From: an uncultured Lachnospiraceae bacterium
Lineage (GTDB): Bacteria > Bacillota > Clostridia > Lachnospirales > Lachnospiraceae
DNA: 8,674 nucleotides
Assembly: GCA_905235345.1 (NCBI GenBank)
Contig: CAJOLO010000139.1
Span: forward strand, 1-8,674
Reading direction: 5' to 3'
The number at the start of each line of letters is the position of its first letter. Positions within the stretch are counted from its first letter, which is position 1. Below, one piece after another: positions 1 through 6,343 of this stretch. The notes beneath the pieces are model-generated. The model did no database searches. It was not told the origin of the DNA and saw nothing but the letters and a program-made list of their open reading frames with translations. Both the position numbers and the translations under genes were made by a program.

Positions 1-1698
1 TTAAAAGGAATAACCGGAAGCGGAAAGACCCTTGTCTATATTGAGATAATAGACCATATACTTTCTATGGGTAAGCAGGCAATAGTTCTTATTCCTGAGA
101 TTGCATTAACCTATCAGACGGTGAAGCGTTTCAGGAGAAGATTCGGAGATAAGGTTACGATAATGAATTCAAAGCTTTCAAAGGGGGAGAGATATGATCA
201 GTTTGAAAGAGCGAAGAAGGGAGAAGTATCGGTTATAATAGGACCCCGTTCTGCTTTATTTGCACCATTTCCCAATCTGGGTATTATCGTGATAGATGAG
301 GAACATGAAACGACATATAAGAGTGATCAGCCGCCTAAGTATCATGCAAGAGAAGTGGCAATTCATAGAGCCGGGATGTGTGGGGCATCTGTTGTGTTAG
401 GTTCTGCTACGCCGTCAATTGAGTCGTATCATAAGGCACTTATGGGAGAGTATCATTTACTCACACTTACTAAGCGTGCAAGAGAGAATGCTGAGCTTGC
501 TCGTGTCAGTGTAGTGGATATGCGGGAGGAATTAAAAAACGGAAACCGGAGTATGTTCAGCGAGCATCTTAAAGAACAGATTAAGGACAGACTCGATAAG
601 AAGGAGCAGATAATGTTGTTTCTTAACCGGCGTGGATATGCCGGGTTTGTTTCATGCAGAGCCTGCGGTCATGTGTTCTTCTGTCCACACTGTGATGTGT
701 CATTAACGGTTCATGATAGCGGAAGCATAAGGGAGAGGCTTGTATGTCATTACTGTGGATATGAGGAGATAAAACCTAAGAGATGTCCTTCCTGCACGTC
801 GACATTTATTGCGGGCTTTGGCGTGGGAACACAGAAGGTAGAGGAGCAGGTTAAAAGCTTATATCCGGAGGCTAAAGTGCTTCGCATGGATATGGATACC
901 ACGAAGAAGAAGGATGCACATGAGAAGATACTTGATGCATTTGCAAACGGAGAAGCGGATGTGCTGGTAGGTACGCAGATGATCGTAAAGGGACATGATT
1001 TCCCCGGAGTGACCTTAGTTGGAATTGTTGCCGCCGATACCACTCTTTTTGAAAGTGATTATAAAGCGGCAGAGAAGACCTTTGATCTGCTCACTCAGGC
1101 AGCGGGACGTGCCGGCCGTGGAGATAAGCCGGGCGAGGTGGTCGTCCAGACATACAAACCTGATCATTACTGTATAAGTTCAGCTGCAAAGCAGGATTAT
1201 GATGCGTTTTATGAGGAAGAGAAAGCATATAGGAAAATGCTCTCTTATCCACCATTTTCCCACATGATGGCTATATTTATGGAAGCACCGTCTGACAAGA
1301 TTTCGGTTGAACTTGCAGAATCAATAAGGAATGAAATTGAAATGGCAGTGACGTCGGAGAATGCTTCGGATGAGGAGACGATTTCTGCTAAGGATCGAGA
1401 GAAATCAATTGAGATATATAAAGATGGTTGGTCTACAAACGAAGGTGTCCGATATAAATCCGGGTATAAAGCAGATGTATCAGGAAAGAATATACAAACG
1501 AAGATACGGATAATAGGACCTTGTGAAGCCGGAATCTATAAAATTGCAGACAGGTTTCGACGTGTGATATATATTAAAGATGATAATGTGAGAAAATTAA
1601 CCGCAATTAAAGATTATCTTGAGGAGTATCTTAATGATGATGAGAAATATAAAGAATGTTATGTCAGTTTTGATCTCGACCCAATGAGGAGTTATTGA
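1..1698 (+). CDS. priA: Primosomal protein N' (PriA), replication-restart helicase, 5'-truncated
   Basis: PriA is a 3'-to-5' superfamily 2 helicase that recognises stalled forks and starts reloading of the replicative helicase. The frame is open from base 1, so 565 codons are visible; family members are usually about 730-820 residues, so the N-terminal DNA-binding domain and the true start lie upstream. Counting from base 1, the fragment shows Walker A GSGKT (6-10), a DEEH box (99-102), SATPS, eight zinc-binding cysteines in four CxxC pairs (219/222, 228/231, 249/252, 262/265), GTQMIVKGHDFPGV and the arginine-finger-like QAAGRAGRG motif. The C-terminal domain resumes with IIGPCEAGIYKI and ends in DLDPM. 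Residues about 450-500 are a polar, charged stretch not expected in the compact C-terminal domain. The TGA stop is at 1696-1698; no clear terminator follows. The identity is secure. Confidence 0.97.
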   Translation, partial: LKGITGSGKTLVYIEIIDHILSMGKQAIVLIPEIALTYQTVKRFRRRFGDKVTIMNSKLSKGERYDQFERAKKGEVSVIIGPRSALFAPFPNLGIIVIDEEHETTYKSDQPPKYHAREVAIHRAGMCGASVVLGSATPSIESYHKALMGEYHLLTLTKRARENAELARVSVVDMREELKNGNRSMFSEHLKEQIKDRLDKKEQIMLFLNRRGYAGFVSCRACGHVFFCPHCDVSLTVHDSGSIRERLVCHYCGYEEIKPKRCPSCTSTFIAGFGVGTQKVEEQVKSLYPEAKVLRMDMDTTKKKDAHEKILDAFANGEADVLVGTQMIVKGHDFPGVTLVGIVAADTTLFESDYKAAEKTFDLLTQAAGRAGRGDKPGEVVVQTYKPDHYCISSAAKQDYDAFYEEEKAYRKMLSYPPFSHMMAIFMEAPSDKISVELAESIRNEIEMAVTSENASDEETISAKDREKSIEIYKDGWSTNEGVRYKSGYKADVSGKNIQTKIRIIGPCEAGIYKIADRFRRVIYIKDDNVRKLTAIKDYLEEYLNDDEKYKECYVSFDLDPMRSY

Positions 1699-1748
1699 TT
1701 GAATGTGAACGGTAATACGTTATCAGGATGTGTAATGTTGTAAGACAG

Positions 1749-1772
1749 ATATGATGTTTGCATATATCATAT
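1749..1772. promoter_or_regulatory. 7-bp inverted repeat overlapping the -35 region of the def promoter
   Basis: ATATGAT at 1749-1755 is the exact reverse complement of ATCATAT at 1766-1772, with a 10-base spacer. It ends 6 bases before the TG of the extended -10 at 1779, so it covers the -35 position of the def promoter. It could be an operator for a dimeric regulator. It could also be chance in AT-rich DNA, since both arms are low complexity. No T-run follows, so it is not a terminator for priA. Confidence 0.25.
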
Positions 1773-1778
1773 GGAATG

Positions 1779-1787
1779 TGGTATAAT
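1779..1787 (+). promoter_or_regulatory. Extended -10 promoter for def
   Basis: TGGTATAAT matches the extended -10 consensus TGnTATAAT exactly. The best -35 match, TTGCAT at 1758-1763 with an 18-base spacer, is poor, as is common for extended -10 promoters. The predicted start near 1794 would give a leader of about 97 nt before def. This would let def-fmt and perhaps later genes be transcribed independently of priA. Confidence 0.6.
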
Positions 1788-1826
1788 GTGCTGTAAAAAT
1801 GATGACAAGAAAATGTTGCACAAATA

Positions 1827-1849
1827 CAAAGCTGAAAACCGGAGTTTTG
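1827..1849 (+). other. Small stem-loop in the predicted def leader
   Basis: CAAAGCT (1827-1833) can pair with AGTTTTG (1843-1849) through seven pairs, one of them G-U, around a 9-base loop. An alternative nested hairpin, AAAAC/GTTTT around CGGA (1835-1848), uses the same bases. Neither is followed by a T-run, so neither is a terminator. The stem is short and AT-rich and may have no function. Confidence 0.2.
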
Positions 1850-1890
1850 CAAACAACTATTAAAAGTTATATTAAAAGGAGAGTACAGAG

Positions 1891-2409
1891 ATGGCATTAA
1901 GACAGATACGAATAGACGGAGATGATATTTTAAGAAAGAAGTGTAAGGAAGTCAAGGATATGAATGAAAGAACCAAAACCTTGATAGATGATATGCTGGA
2001 TACTATGTATGATGCGGGAGGAGTCGGACTTGCCGCACCTCAGGTCGGTGTACTTAAGCGTATTGTTGTCATTGATGTTGATTATGAACAACCTTATGAT
2101 AATCCGTACGTGCTTATCAATCCGGTTATTCTTGAGAAAGAAGGAGAACAGACAGGGGATGAAGGTTGCTTAAGTATTCCGGGGAAGGTAGCTGAGGTTA
2201 CAAGACCGAAAAGAGTTGTTGTGAAATTCCTGAACGGAGATATGGAGGAAGTTACATTAGAGGCAGAAGACCTTTTTGCCAGAGCAATATGTCATGAGTT
2301 AGATCATTTAGATGGTGTATTATATAAGGATCTGGCAGATGGACCGTTGCGTGATGTTGAAGCATCCGATGAGGACGAGAAATATGACGAAGAATATGGT
2401 GAAGATTAA
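1891..2409 (+). CDS. def: Peptide deformylase
   Basis: Iron/zinc-dependent peptide deformylase, which removes the formyl group from the N-terminal methionine of nascent proteins at the ribosome exit. The 172 residues carry all three family motifs: GVGLAAPQ (44-51), EGCLS (91-95, metal-ligand Cys93) and HELDH (135-139, ligands His135 and His139, catalytic Glu136). The length suits a compact type 1-like enzyme, although the organism appears Gram-positive. The last 16 residues or so (157-172) are a very acidic tail rich in D, E and Y, beyond the catalytic core. The ATG is preceded by AAGGAG at 1876-1881 with a 9-base gap, supporting this start. It lies directly upstream of fmt, its functional partner in the formyl-methionine cycle. 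Confidence 0.98.
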   Translation: MALRQIRIDGDDILRKKCKEVKDMNERTKTLIDDMLDTMYDAGGVGLAAPQVGVLKRIVVIDVDYEQPYDNPYVLINPVILEKEGEQTGDEGCLSIPGKVAEVTRPKRVVVKFLNGDMEEVTLEAEDLFARAICHELDHLDGVLYKDLADGPLRDVEASDEDEKYDEEYGED

Positions 2410-2430
2410 ATTATAGATATCAGAATGAGT

Positions 2431-2443
2431 TTATAATTATAAT
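2431..2443 (+). promoter_or_regulatory. AT-rich palindrome with two TATAAT boxes upstream of fmt
   Basis: The 65-base gap between def and fmt contains the perfect 12-base palindrome TTATAATTATAA (2431-2442). It includes TATAAT at 2432-2437 and again at 2438-2443. No acceptable -35 element lies 16-18 bases upstream and neither box has a TG extension, so an internal promoter is only possible. The short gap and matched functions make cotranscription of def and fmt the simpler reading. Confidence 0.22.
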
Positions 2444-2474
2444 ATAAGCTTATTGAAAAAGGCAGGTGTTTTGA

Positions 2475-3500
2475 ATGAAGATAGTATTTATGGGTACACC
2501 GGATTTTGCGGTGAATACTCTGGAAGCATTAATTGATGCAGGACATTCGATTCCGCTTGTTGTGACCCAGCCGGACAAGGCGAAGGGAAGAAGCAGCAAG
2601 CTTGTCTTTTCTCCGGTCAAGGAGGCGGCAATTTCACACGGTCTAAAGGTTACACAGCCTGAGAAAGTAAGAGATCCTGAATTTATTGATGAGTTGAAGG
2701 CAATTGCGCCGGATGTTATCGTAGTTGTTGCATTTGGACAGATTATACCTGAGGCAATACTTAATCTTCCTGTGTACGGATGTATTAATGTGCATGCATC
2801 ATTGCTTCCGGCATATCGTGGAGCCGCACCTATTCAGTGGGCGGTAATAGACGGACTTAAGGAAACCGGGGTCACCACGATGTATATGGATAAAGGATTG
2901 GATACCGGAGATATAATAGAACAGAGAACAATAGAACTTGCACCTGATGAGACAGGTGGTTCTTTGTTTGACAGACTTGCGATTCTTGGAGGAGAGATAA
3001 TAGTTGATACGTTGGAAAAGCTTGAGAGCGGAACGGCGACCAGGACAAAGCAGGATGACAGCAGGTCTAATTATGCCAAGATGTTAAGTAAAGATATGGG
3101 ACTTATTGATTTTTCACGAAGCGCGGAAGAGCTTGAACGGCTGATCAGAGGTCTTGATCCATGGCCTTCTGCGTTTACAAGACTTAACGGGAAAATGCTT
3201 AAGATATATAAAGCATTGGTTGTTTCAGAGGATGATGCGGCTAATCTATGCCGGTTGTTGCATGAAAAGACAGACACGTCTGAACATATATCAGATGATA
3301 ATCAGAGTGAATATGTAAGTGATGAACATATTATGCCGGGAACAATAATTGCTGTTGATAAGAAGAGTTTTACTGTCCGCTGTGGAAAAGGAGCACTTCG
3401 GGTAATGAATCTGCAGTTGGAAGGTAAGAAACGGATGGATACCAATGCATTTTTACTTGGATATGATATCAGTGAAGGTATGATATTGTCATGGGATTAA
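2475..3500 (+). CDS. fmt: Methionyl-tRNA formyltransferase
   Basis: Transfers a formyl group from 10-formyltetrahydrofolate to Met-tRNA(fMet), making the initiator tRNA used in bacterial translation. The N-terminal formyltransferase domain begins MKIVFMGTPDFAV. Its active-site triad is Asn105 and His107 (NVHASLLP) plus Asp143 (GLDTGD), equivalent to Asn106, His108 and Asp144 of E. coli. YRGAAPIQW (114-122) is also typical. The C-terminal OB-like tRNA-binding domain starts near residue 205 and includes GLDPWPSAFT. At 341 residues the protein is about 25-30 longer than usual; the excess is a hydrophilic, acidic stretch at about 250-287, just before the conserved PGTI. AGGTG at 2464-2468 precedes the ATG by 6 bases. 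It is probably cotranscribed with def. Confidence 0.98.
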   Translation: MKIVFMGTPDFAVNTLEALIDAGHSIPLVVTQPDKAKGRSSKLVFSPVKEAAISHGLKVTQPEKVRDPEFIDELKAIAPDVIVVVAFGQIIPEAILNLPVYGCINVHASLLPAYRGAAPIQWAVIDGLKETGVTTMYMDKGLDTGDIIEQRTIELAPDETGGSLFDRLAILGGEIIVDTLEKLESGTATRTKQDDSRSNYAKMLSKDMGLIDFSRSAEELERLIRGLDPWPSAFTRLNGKMLKIYKALVVSEDDAANLCRLLHEKTDTSEHISDDNQSEYVSDEHIMPGTIIAVDKKSFTVRCGKGALRVMNLQLEGKKRMDTNAFLLGYDISEGMILSWD

Positions 3501-3571
3501 TATGATTAAAATGTATGCTCTGAATAAAATAAGAGCTATAATCGAAAGAGGATGTAAACAGAACTTAAGTG

Positions 3572-3635
3572 TATATGTCAGCTAAAGCTGAACCGGATAT
3601 GGTGCGCAAGACTCGCAAGTGAGTTTTGAATACAG
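3572..3635 (+). repeat. Small hairpin-bearing dispersed repeat, copy A (intergenic)
   Basis: In the 177-base gap between fmt and rsmB, this stretch aligns without gaps to 6133-6196 at the 3' end of rlmN, with about 47 of 64 bases identical by hand count. It starts with TATAT and a near-perfect hairpin, TCAGCT-AA-AGCTGA (3578-3591). After a poorly conserved 9-base stretch and GGTG comes a second imperfect stem, 3607-3628, with CTCG/TGAG arms around CAAG. The same hairpin cores recur in copy B with changed loop and stem bases. Outer boundaries are uncertain: copy A may run on to about 3652, but that part does not align. No open reading frame of note lies here. The rest of the gap shows only the rsmB ribosome binding site (AAGGA, 3667-3671). 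Confidence 0.65.
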
Positions 3636-3677
3636 TCGCAAAGCATGAGACGTTCTTGAATGACCTAAGGAAATATT

Positions 3678-5057
3678 ATGGAAAAAAGAGAGAATATAAG
3701 AGAACTGGCACTGGATGTGCTGCTCGAAGCAGAGAAAAATCAAATATTTGTTAAGGATGCACTTAACAGGCAGCTTTTTGCAAAACAGTTTATGAGCAAG
3801 CAGGATCGGGCATTTCTTACAAGGCTTGTAGAGGGTGTAACGGAATATCGGATTCAGCTTGATTATATAATTAACTGTTACAGTAAGACAAAAACCGGTA
3901 AATGCAAACCCCTTATAAGAGTGTTGCTCAGGATGGGCTCATACCAGATGCTTTATATGGACAGTGTGCCGGATAGTGCTGCGGTTAATGAATGTGTTAA
4001 ACTAGCCAGAAAACGAGGATTTTCCAAGCTTTCAGGTTTTGTTAACGGAGTTCTCAGAGCAATAGAAAGAAATAAGAACAGTATTTCTTATCCGTCGGAG
4101 ACTGACAATAAGATAACATATCTTTCTGTTAAATATTCAATGCCGGAGTGGATAGTTGAGAGATATATTGATTGGTTTGGAGAGGATAAGGCAAAGAATA
4201 TGCTTGCCGCATCCCTTGAGGATAAAGATATAGATATAACTATTCGTGTCAATGAGGCAGTGATTAATAAGGATGAACTCAGAAAGAAGCTTGAGACTTC
4301 CGGTATTAATGTAAGTGATGGAAACTATGTTGATGAGGCACTGCATTTATCGGATATCAATTACGTGAGCAGGATACCGGGATTTAATGAGGGTGAGTTC
4401 TTTGTGCAGGATGAAAGCTCAATGCTCATATATCATATTGCGGACACGGCAAGTATGCTTGGTAACCGTGAACAGCTAAGGATTCTTGACCTTTGTGCGG
4501 CTCCCGGAGGTAAAAGTACCCATTTTGCCGAAAAGCTTGGAGATAAAGCGATAATCGAAGCAAGGGATATATCGAATTCTAAGATTGATCTGATTGAAGA
4601 TAATATAAGAAGACTTAAGTTGGATAATTTGAAGACTCTGGTATATGATGCTCTGATTCCCGACGATGAGAGAAGAAACTGGGCAGATATAGTGATTGCG
4701 GATCTTCCGTGTTCGGGACTAGGGGTTGTATCCGGAAAGAATGATGTGAAATATCATTTAAGGAAGGAACAGCTGTTGGAACTTGCCAATCTTCAGAAAA
4801 ATATATTGAGTAATGCGGCCAATTATGTTAAGCCGGGTGGAATATTGATATACAGTACCTGTACTGTCAACCCTGAGGAAAATGAGGAAAATGCACAATG
4901 GTTTCTCGATCACTTTCCCTTTGCAGGTGTTGATATAAGACCGTTATTACCGAAGGGGCTTACAGAGTACATGGATAATCCGTATAGTATTCAGATGCTT
5001 CCCGGTCTTGCTAAGTGTGATGGATTCTATATTGCGAAATTCCGCAAGAAGGCTTGA
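3678..5057 (+). CDS. rsmB: 16S rRNA (cytosine(967)-C5)-methyltransferase RsmB
   Basis: SAM-dependent methyltransferase that makes m5C at position 967 of 16S rRNA (E. coli numbering); also called Sun or Fmu. The 459 residues have the family's two-part layout: an N-terminal NusB-like helical RNA-binding domain (about 1-135), then a linker and a Rossmann-fold catalytic domain (about 235-455). Visible motifs are DLCAAPGGKS (271-280, SAM binding), DLPCSG (342-347, Cys345) and YSTCTVNPEEN (392-402, Cys395). The two cysteines are the pair used by RNA m5C methyltransferases for catalysis and product release. The protein closes with DGFYIAKFRKK. The usual PDIK segment after GLGV reads NDVK here, a minor change. 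AAGGA at 3667-3671 sits 6 bases before the ATG. Length is normal. Confidence 0.97.
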   Translation: MEKRENIRELALDVLLEAEKNQIFVKDALNRQLFAKQFMSKQDRAFLTRLVEGVTEYRIQLDYIINCYSKTKTGKCKPLIRVLLRMGSYQMLYMDSVPDSAAVNECVKLARKRGFSKLSGFVNGVLRAIERNKNSISYPSETDNKITYLSVKYSMPEWIVERYIDWFGEDKAKNMLAASLEDKDIDITIRVNEAVINKDELRKKLETSGINVSDGNYVDEALHLSDINYVSRIPGFNEGEFFVQDESSMLIYHIADTASMLGNREQLRILDLCAAPGGKSTHFAEKLGDKAIIEARDISNSKIDLIEDNIRRLKLDNLKTLVYDALIPDDERRNWADIVIADLPCSGLGVVSGKNDVKYHLRKEQLLELANLQKNILSNAANYVKPGGILIYSTCTVNPEENEENAQWFLDHFPFAGVDIRPLLPKGLTEYMDNPYSIQMLPGLAKCDGFYIAKFRKKA

Positions 5058-5127
5058 CACAATCCGTGTGATTATTAATTAGAGAATAGAAATGTTTATA
5101 AAAAGAAGAGATTCGTGAGGGAATATT

Positions 5128-6213
5128 ATGGATATCAGGTCGCTGACATTATCCGAGTTAACTGAATATGTGCTGGATAAAGGTTATCCGAAGTTCCGTG
5201 CAAAACAGATATATGAATGGTGCCATGTTAAGCTTGTTAGAGATGTTTCCGAAATGACCAATCTTCCAGGGAAGATCAGGGAGGAACTGGCGGAATCATT
5301 CGAGCCGTCTGAGATTGTGGAGAGATATGAATCCCATGTTGATGGTACCAATAAATTTGTATTCCGACTTTATGACGGTAATGTTATAGAAAGTGTTTTT
5401 ATGCCATATAAGCATGGCAATTCCGTATGTATTTCATCCCAGGCAGGATGCCGGATGGGATGCAGATTCTGTGCGTCCACACTTCTTGGACTTTCAAGGA
5501 ATTTGACTGCGGCTGAGATGTTAGATCAGATATATGCGATTACGAGAGTGACCGGTGAGAGGGTTTCCAATGTTGTTGTCATGGGAACAGGTGAACCTTT
5601 AGACAACTATGATAATCTTTGTAAGTTTATAAGAATGATATCGGACAAAAACGGACTTAATATAAGCCAGAGGAATATTACAGTATCAAGCTGTGGACTC
5701 GTGCCGGAGATAAGAAGGCTTGCAGATGAGCATTTTTCAATAACCTTTGCACTTTCTCTTCATGCAGCAACGGATGAAAAGCGTAAAAAGCTTATGCCCA
5801 TTGCTAATAAGTATACTATAGCAGAGGTACTTGATGCATGCAGATATTATTTTGATGTAACAGGCAGGCGTATCACCTTTGAGTATTCCCTTGTTGCAGG
5901 AGAGAATGATACCAGGGAAGATGCAGGAGAGTTGATTCATTTACTAAAAGGTTTTCCTTGTCATGTTAATCTTATCCCGGTAAACCCGATTAAGGAGAGG
6001 CAGTATAAGAGAGCAGACAATAATTCTGTTCTTCGGTTCAAGAATATGCTTGAAAAGGGTTCGATTAATGTAACAGTGAGAAGGAGCATGGGGAAGGATA
6101 TTGATGCTGCATGCGGACAACTCAGGAAGGACTATATCTCAGCTGAAGCTGACACGAACCAGGTGTGTAAGATTCGCAAGCGGGCATTGAACTCAGAACG
6201 TGCTGACAATTAA
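5128..6213 (+). CDS. rlmN: Dual-specificity 23S rRNA A2503 / tRNA A37 C2-methyltransferase RlmN
   Basis: Radical SAM enzyme that methylates C2 of adenosine 2503 in 23S rRNA and adenosine 37 of some tRNAs. The iron-sulfur cluster motif CX3CX2C is Cys108, Cys112 and Cys115. The two catalytic cysteines of the family are present: Cys101 (equivalent to E. coli Cys118) and Cys329 in AACGQL (equivalent to the methyl-carrying Cys355). GTGEPLDNYDN (153-163) and SLHAA (210-214) are also conserved. Nothing here suggests the Cfr resistance variant; AACGQL and gene context favour RlmN. After GQLRK the tail of about 27 residues (334-361) is encoded mostly by a repeat that also occurs between fmt and rsmB, so it is unlikely to be ancestral. 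The weak ribosome site GAGGG (5117-5121) is 6 bases from the ATG. Confidence 0.97.
   Translation: MDIRSLTLSELTEYVLDKGYPKFRAKQIYEWCHVKLVRDVSEMTNLPGKIREELAESFEPSEIVERYESHVDGTNKFVFRLYDGNVIESVFMPYKHGNSVCISSQAGCRMGCRFCASTLLGLSRNLTAAEMLDQIYAITRVTGERVSNVVVMGTGEPLDNYDNLCKFIRMISDKNGLNISQRNITVSSCGLVPEIRRLADEHFSITFALSLHAATDEKRKKLMPIANKYTIAEVLDACRYYFDVTGRRITFEYSLVAGENDTREDAGELIHLLKGFPCHVNLIPVNPIKERQYKRADNNSVLRFKNMLEKGSINVTVRRSMGKDIDAACGQLRKDYISAEADTNQVCKIRKRALNSERADN
6133..6196 (+). repeat. Small hairpin-bearing dispersed repeat, copy B (inside the 3' end of rlmN)
   Basis: This stretch aligns without gaps to copy A at 3572-3635 (about 47 of 64 identical). It begins immediately after the conserved GQLRK codons of rlmN and is read in frame as part of the protein's tail, which ends at TAA 6211-6213. 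The first hairpin, TCAGCT-GA-AGCTGA (6139-6152), differs from copy A only in the loop, where GA replaces AA and removes the TAA triplet. The second hairpin core, TTCG-CAAG-CGGG (6173-6184), keeps the CAAG loop and stays pairable despite several base changes. Insertion of the element at the end of rlmN, extending the frame, is my inference. Confidence 0.65.
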
Positions 6214-6268
6214 ACGATATTCTTGCTTTTTGTCACCATGTATGATATGATTTTAAATTGAGTTTGTT

Positions 6269-6279
6269 TATAATATAAT
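6269..6279 (+). promoter_or_regulatory. Overlapping -10 boxes upstream of the stp leader hairpin
   Basis: TATAATATAAT contains two overlapping TATAAT hexamers (6269-6274 and 6274-6279) in the gap after rlmN. No good -35 is seen; TTTTAA at 6251-6256 is the best candidate with a 17-base spacer to the second box. Starts near 6281 or 6286 would place the large stem-loop at 6279-6327 at the very 5' end of an stp-prkC transcript. Confidence 0.4.
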
Positions 6280-6327
6280 GTAGCTGTTTTAGGCAGGTTA
6301 TTTCGAGGGTGGCCTAAGGTAGTTACA
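6279..6327 (+). ncRNA. Long stem-loop in the stp-prkC leader
   Basis: TGTAGCTGTTTTAGGC (6279-6294) pairs with GCCTAAGGTAGTTACA (6312-6327) along 16 consecutive positions: 12 Watson-Crick and 4 G-U pairs, with a 17-base loop. The G-U pairs would be A-C mismatches in the opposite transcript, which favours a structure in forward-strand RNA over a DNA operator. Only a short ATTTTAAT follows, a poor U-tract, so a standard terminator for rlmN is doubtful but not excluded. It lies 36 bases before stp and does not cover its ribosome binding site. It could be a 5' stabilising hairpin, an attenuator or a protein-binding element. The AGGGTGG in the loop and 3' arm recalls the T-box core, but the rest of the T-box is absent. 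Confidence 0.5.
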
Positions 6328-6334
6328 ATTTTAA

Positions 6335-6343
6335 TGATATAAT
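6335..6343 (+). promoter_or_regulatory. Possible extended -10 promoter immediately before stp
   Basis: TGATATAAT is an exact extended -10 match (TGnTATAAT). Transcription from it would begin near 6350, leaving a leader of about 14 nt that holds only the strong AGGAGG site (6352-6357). The stem-loop at 6279-6327 would then lie upstream and cover the -35 region. No recognisable -35 hexamer is present. It competes with the boxes at 6269-6279 as the source of stp-prkC mRNA. Confidence 0.4.

Noticed and set aside
750..1043. Reverse-strand 97-codon frame
   Set aside because: Shadow of the conserved zinc and helicase motifs of priA; no independent coding evidence.
1664..1897. Reverse-strand 77-codon frame across the priA-def gap, rich in Cys and His
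   Set aside because: It overlaps the def start and the priA end, has no ribosome binding site upstream of its start, and looks like non-coding translation.
3502..3585. A 27-codon frame (ATG 3502 to TAA 3585) right after fmt
   Set aside because: No ribosome binding site beyond a weak GGGA, no recognisable similarity, and the stop lies in the repeat hairpin loop. Chance is the simplest explanation.
5054..5059. Perfect TTGACA -35 hexamer at the end of rsmB, before rlmN
   Set aside because: No hexamer resembling TATAAT at 16-18 bases downstream; the best matches (4/6) need spacers of 13-14 or 22 bases. It also overlaps the rsmB stop region.
5056..5072. ACAC/GTGT hairpin after rsmB
   Set aside because: Four base pairs only and no T-run; too weak for a terminator.
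5128..6213. Cfr-type 23S A2503 C8-methyltransferase (antibiotic resistance)
   Set aside because: The conserved AACGQL end, length and housekeeping position between rsmB and stp fit RlmN.
6204..6235. TGACAA/TTGTCA inverted repeat at the rlmN stop, considered as a terminator
   Set aside because: Only 6 bp with a 20-base loop; the T-run lies in the loop and arm, not after the stem.
6305..6318. AGGGTGG as a T-box riboswitch core before stp
   Set aside because: The following ACCGCG is absent, there is no Stem I or specifier loop in the short upstream gap, and stp is not an aminoacylation-related gene.
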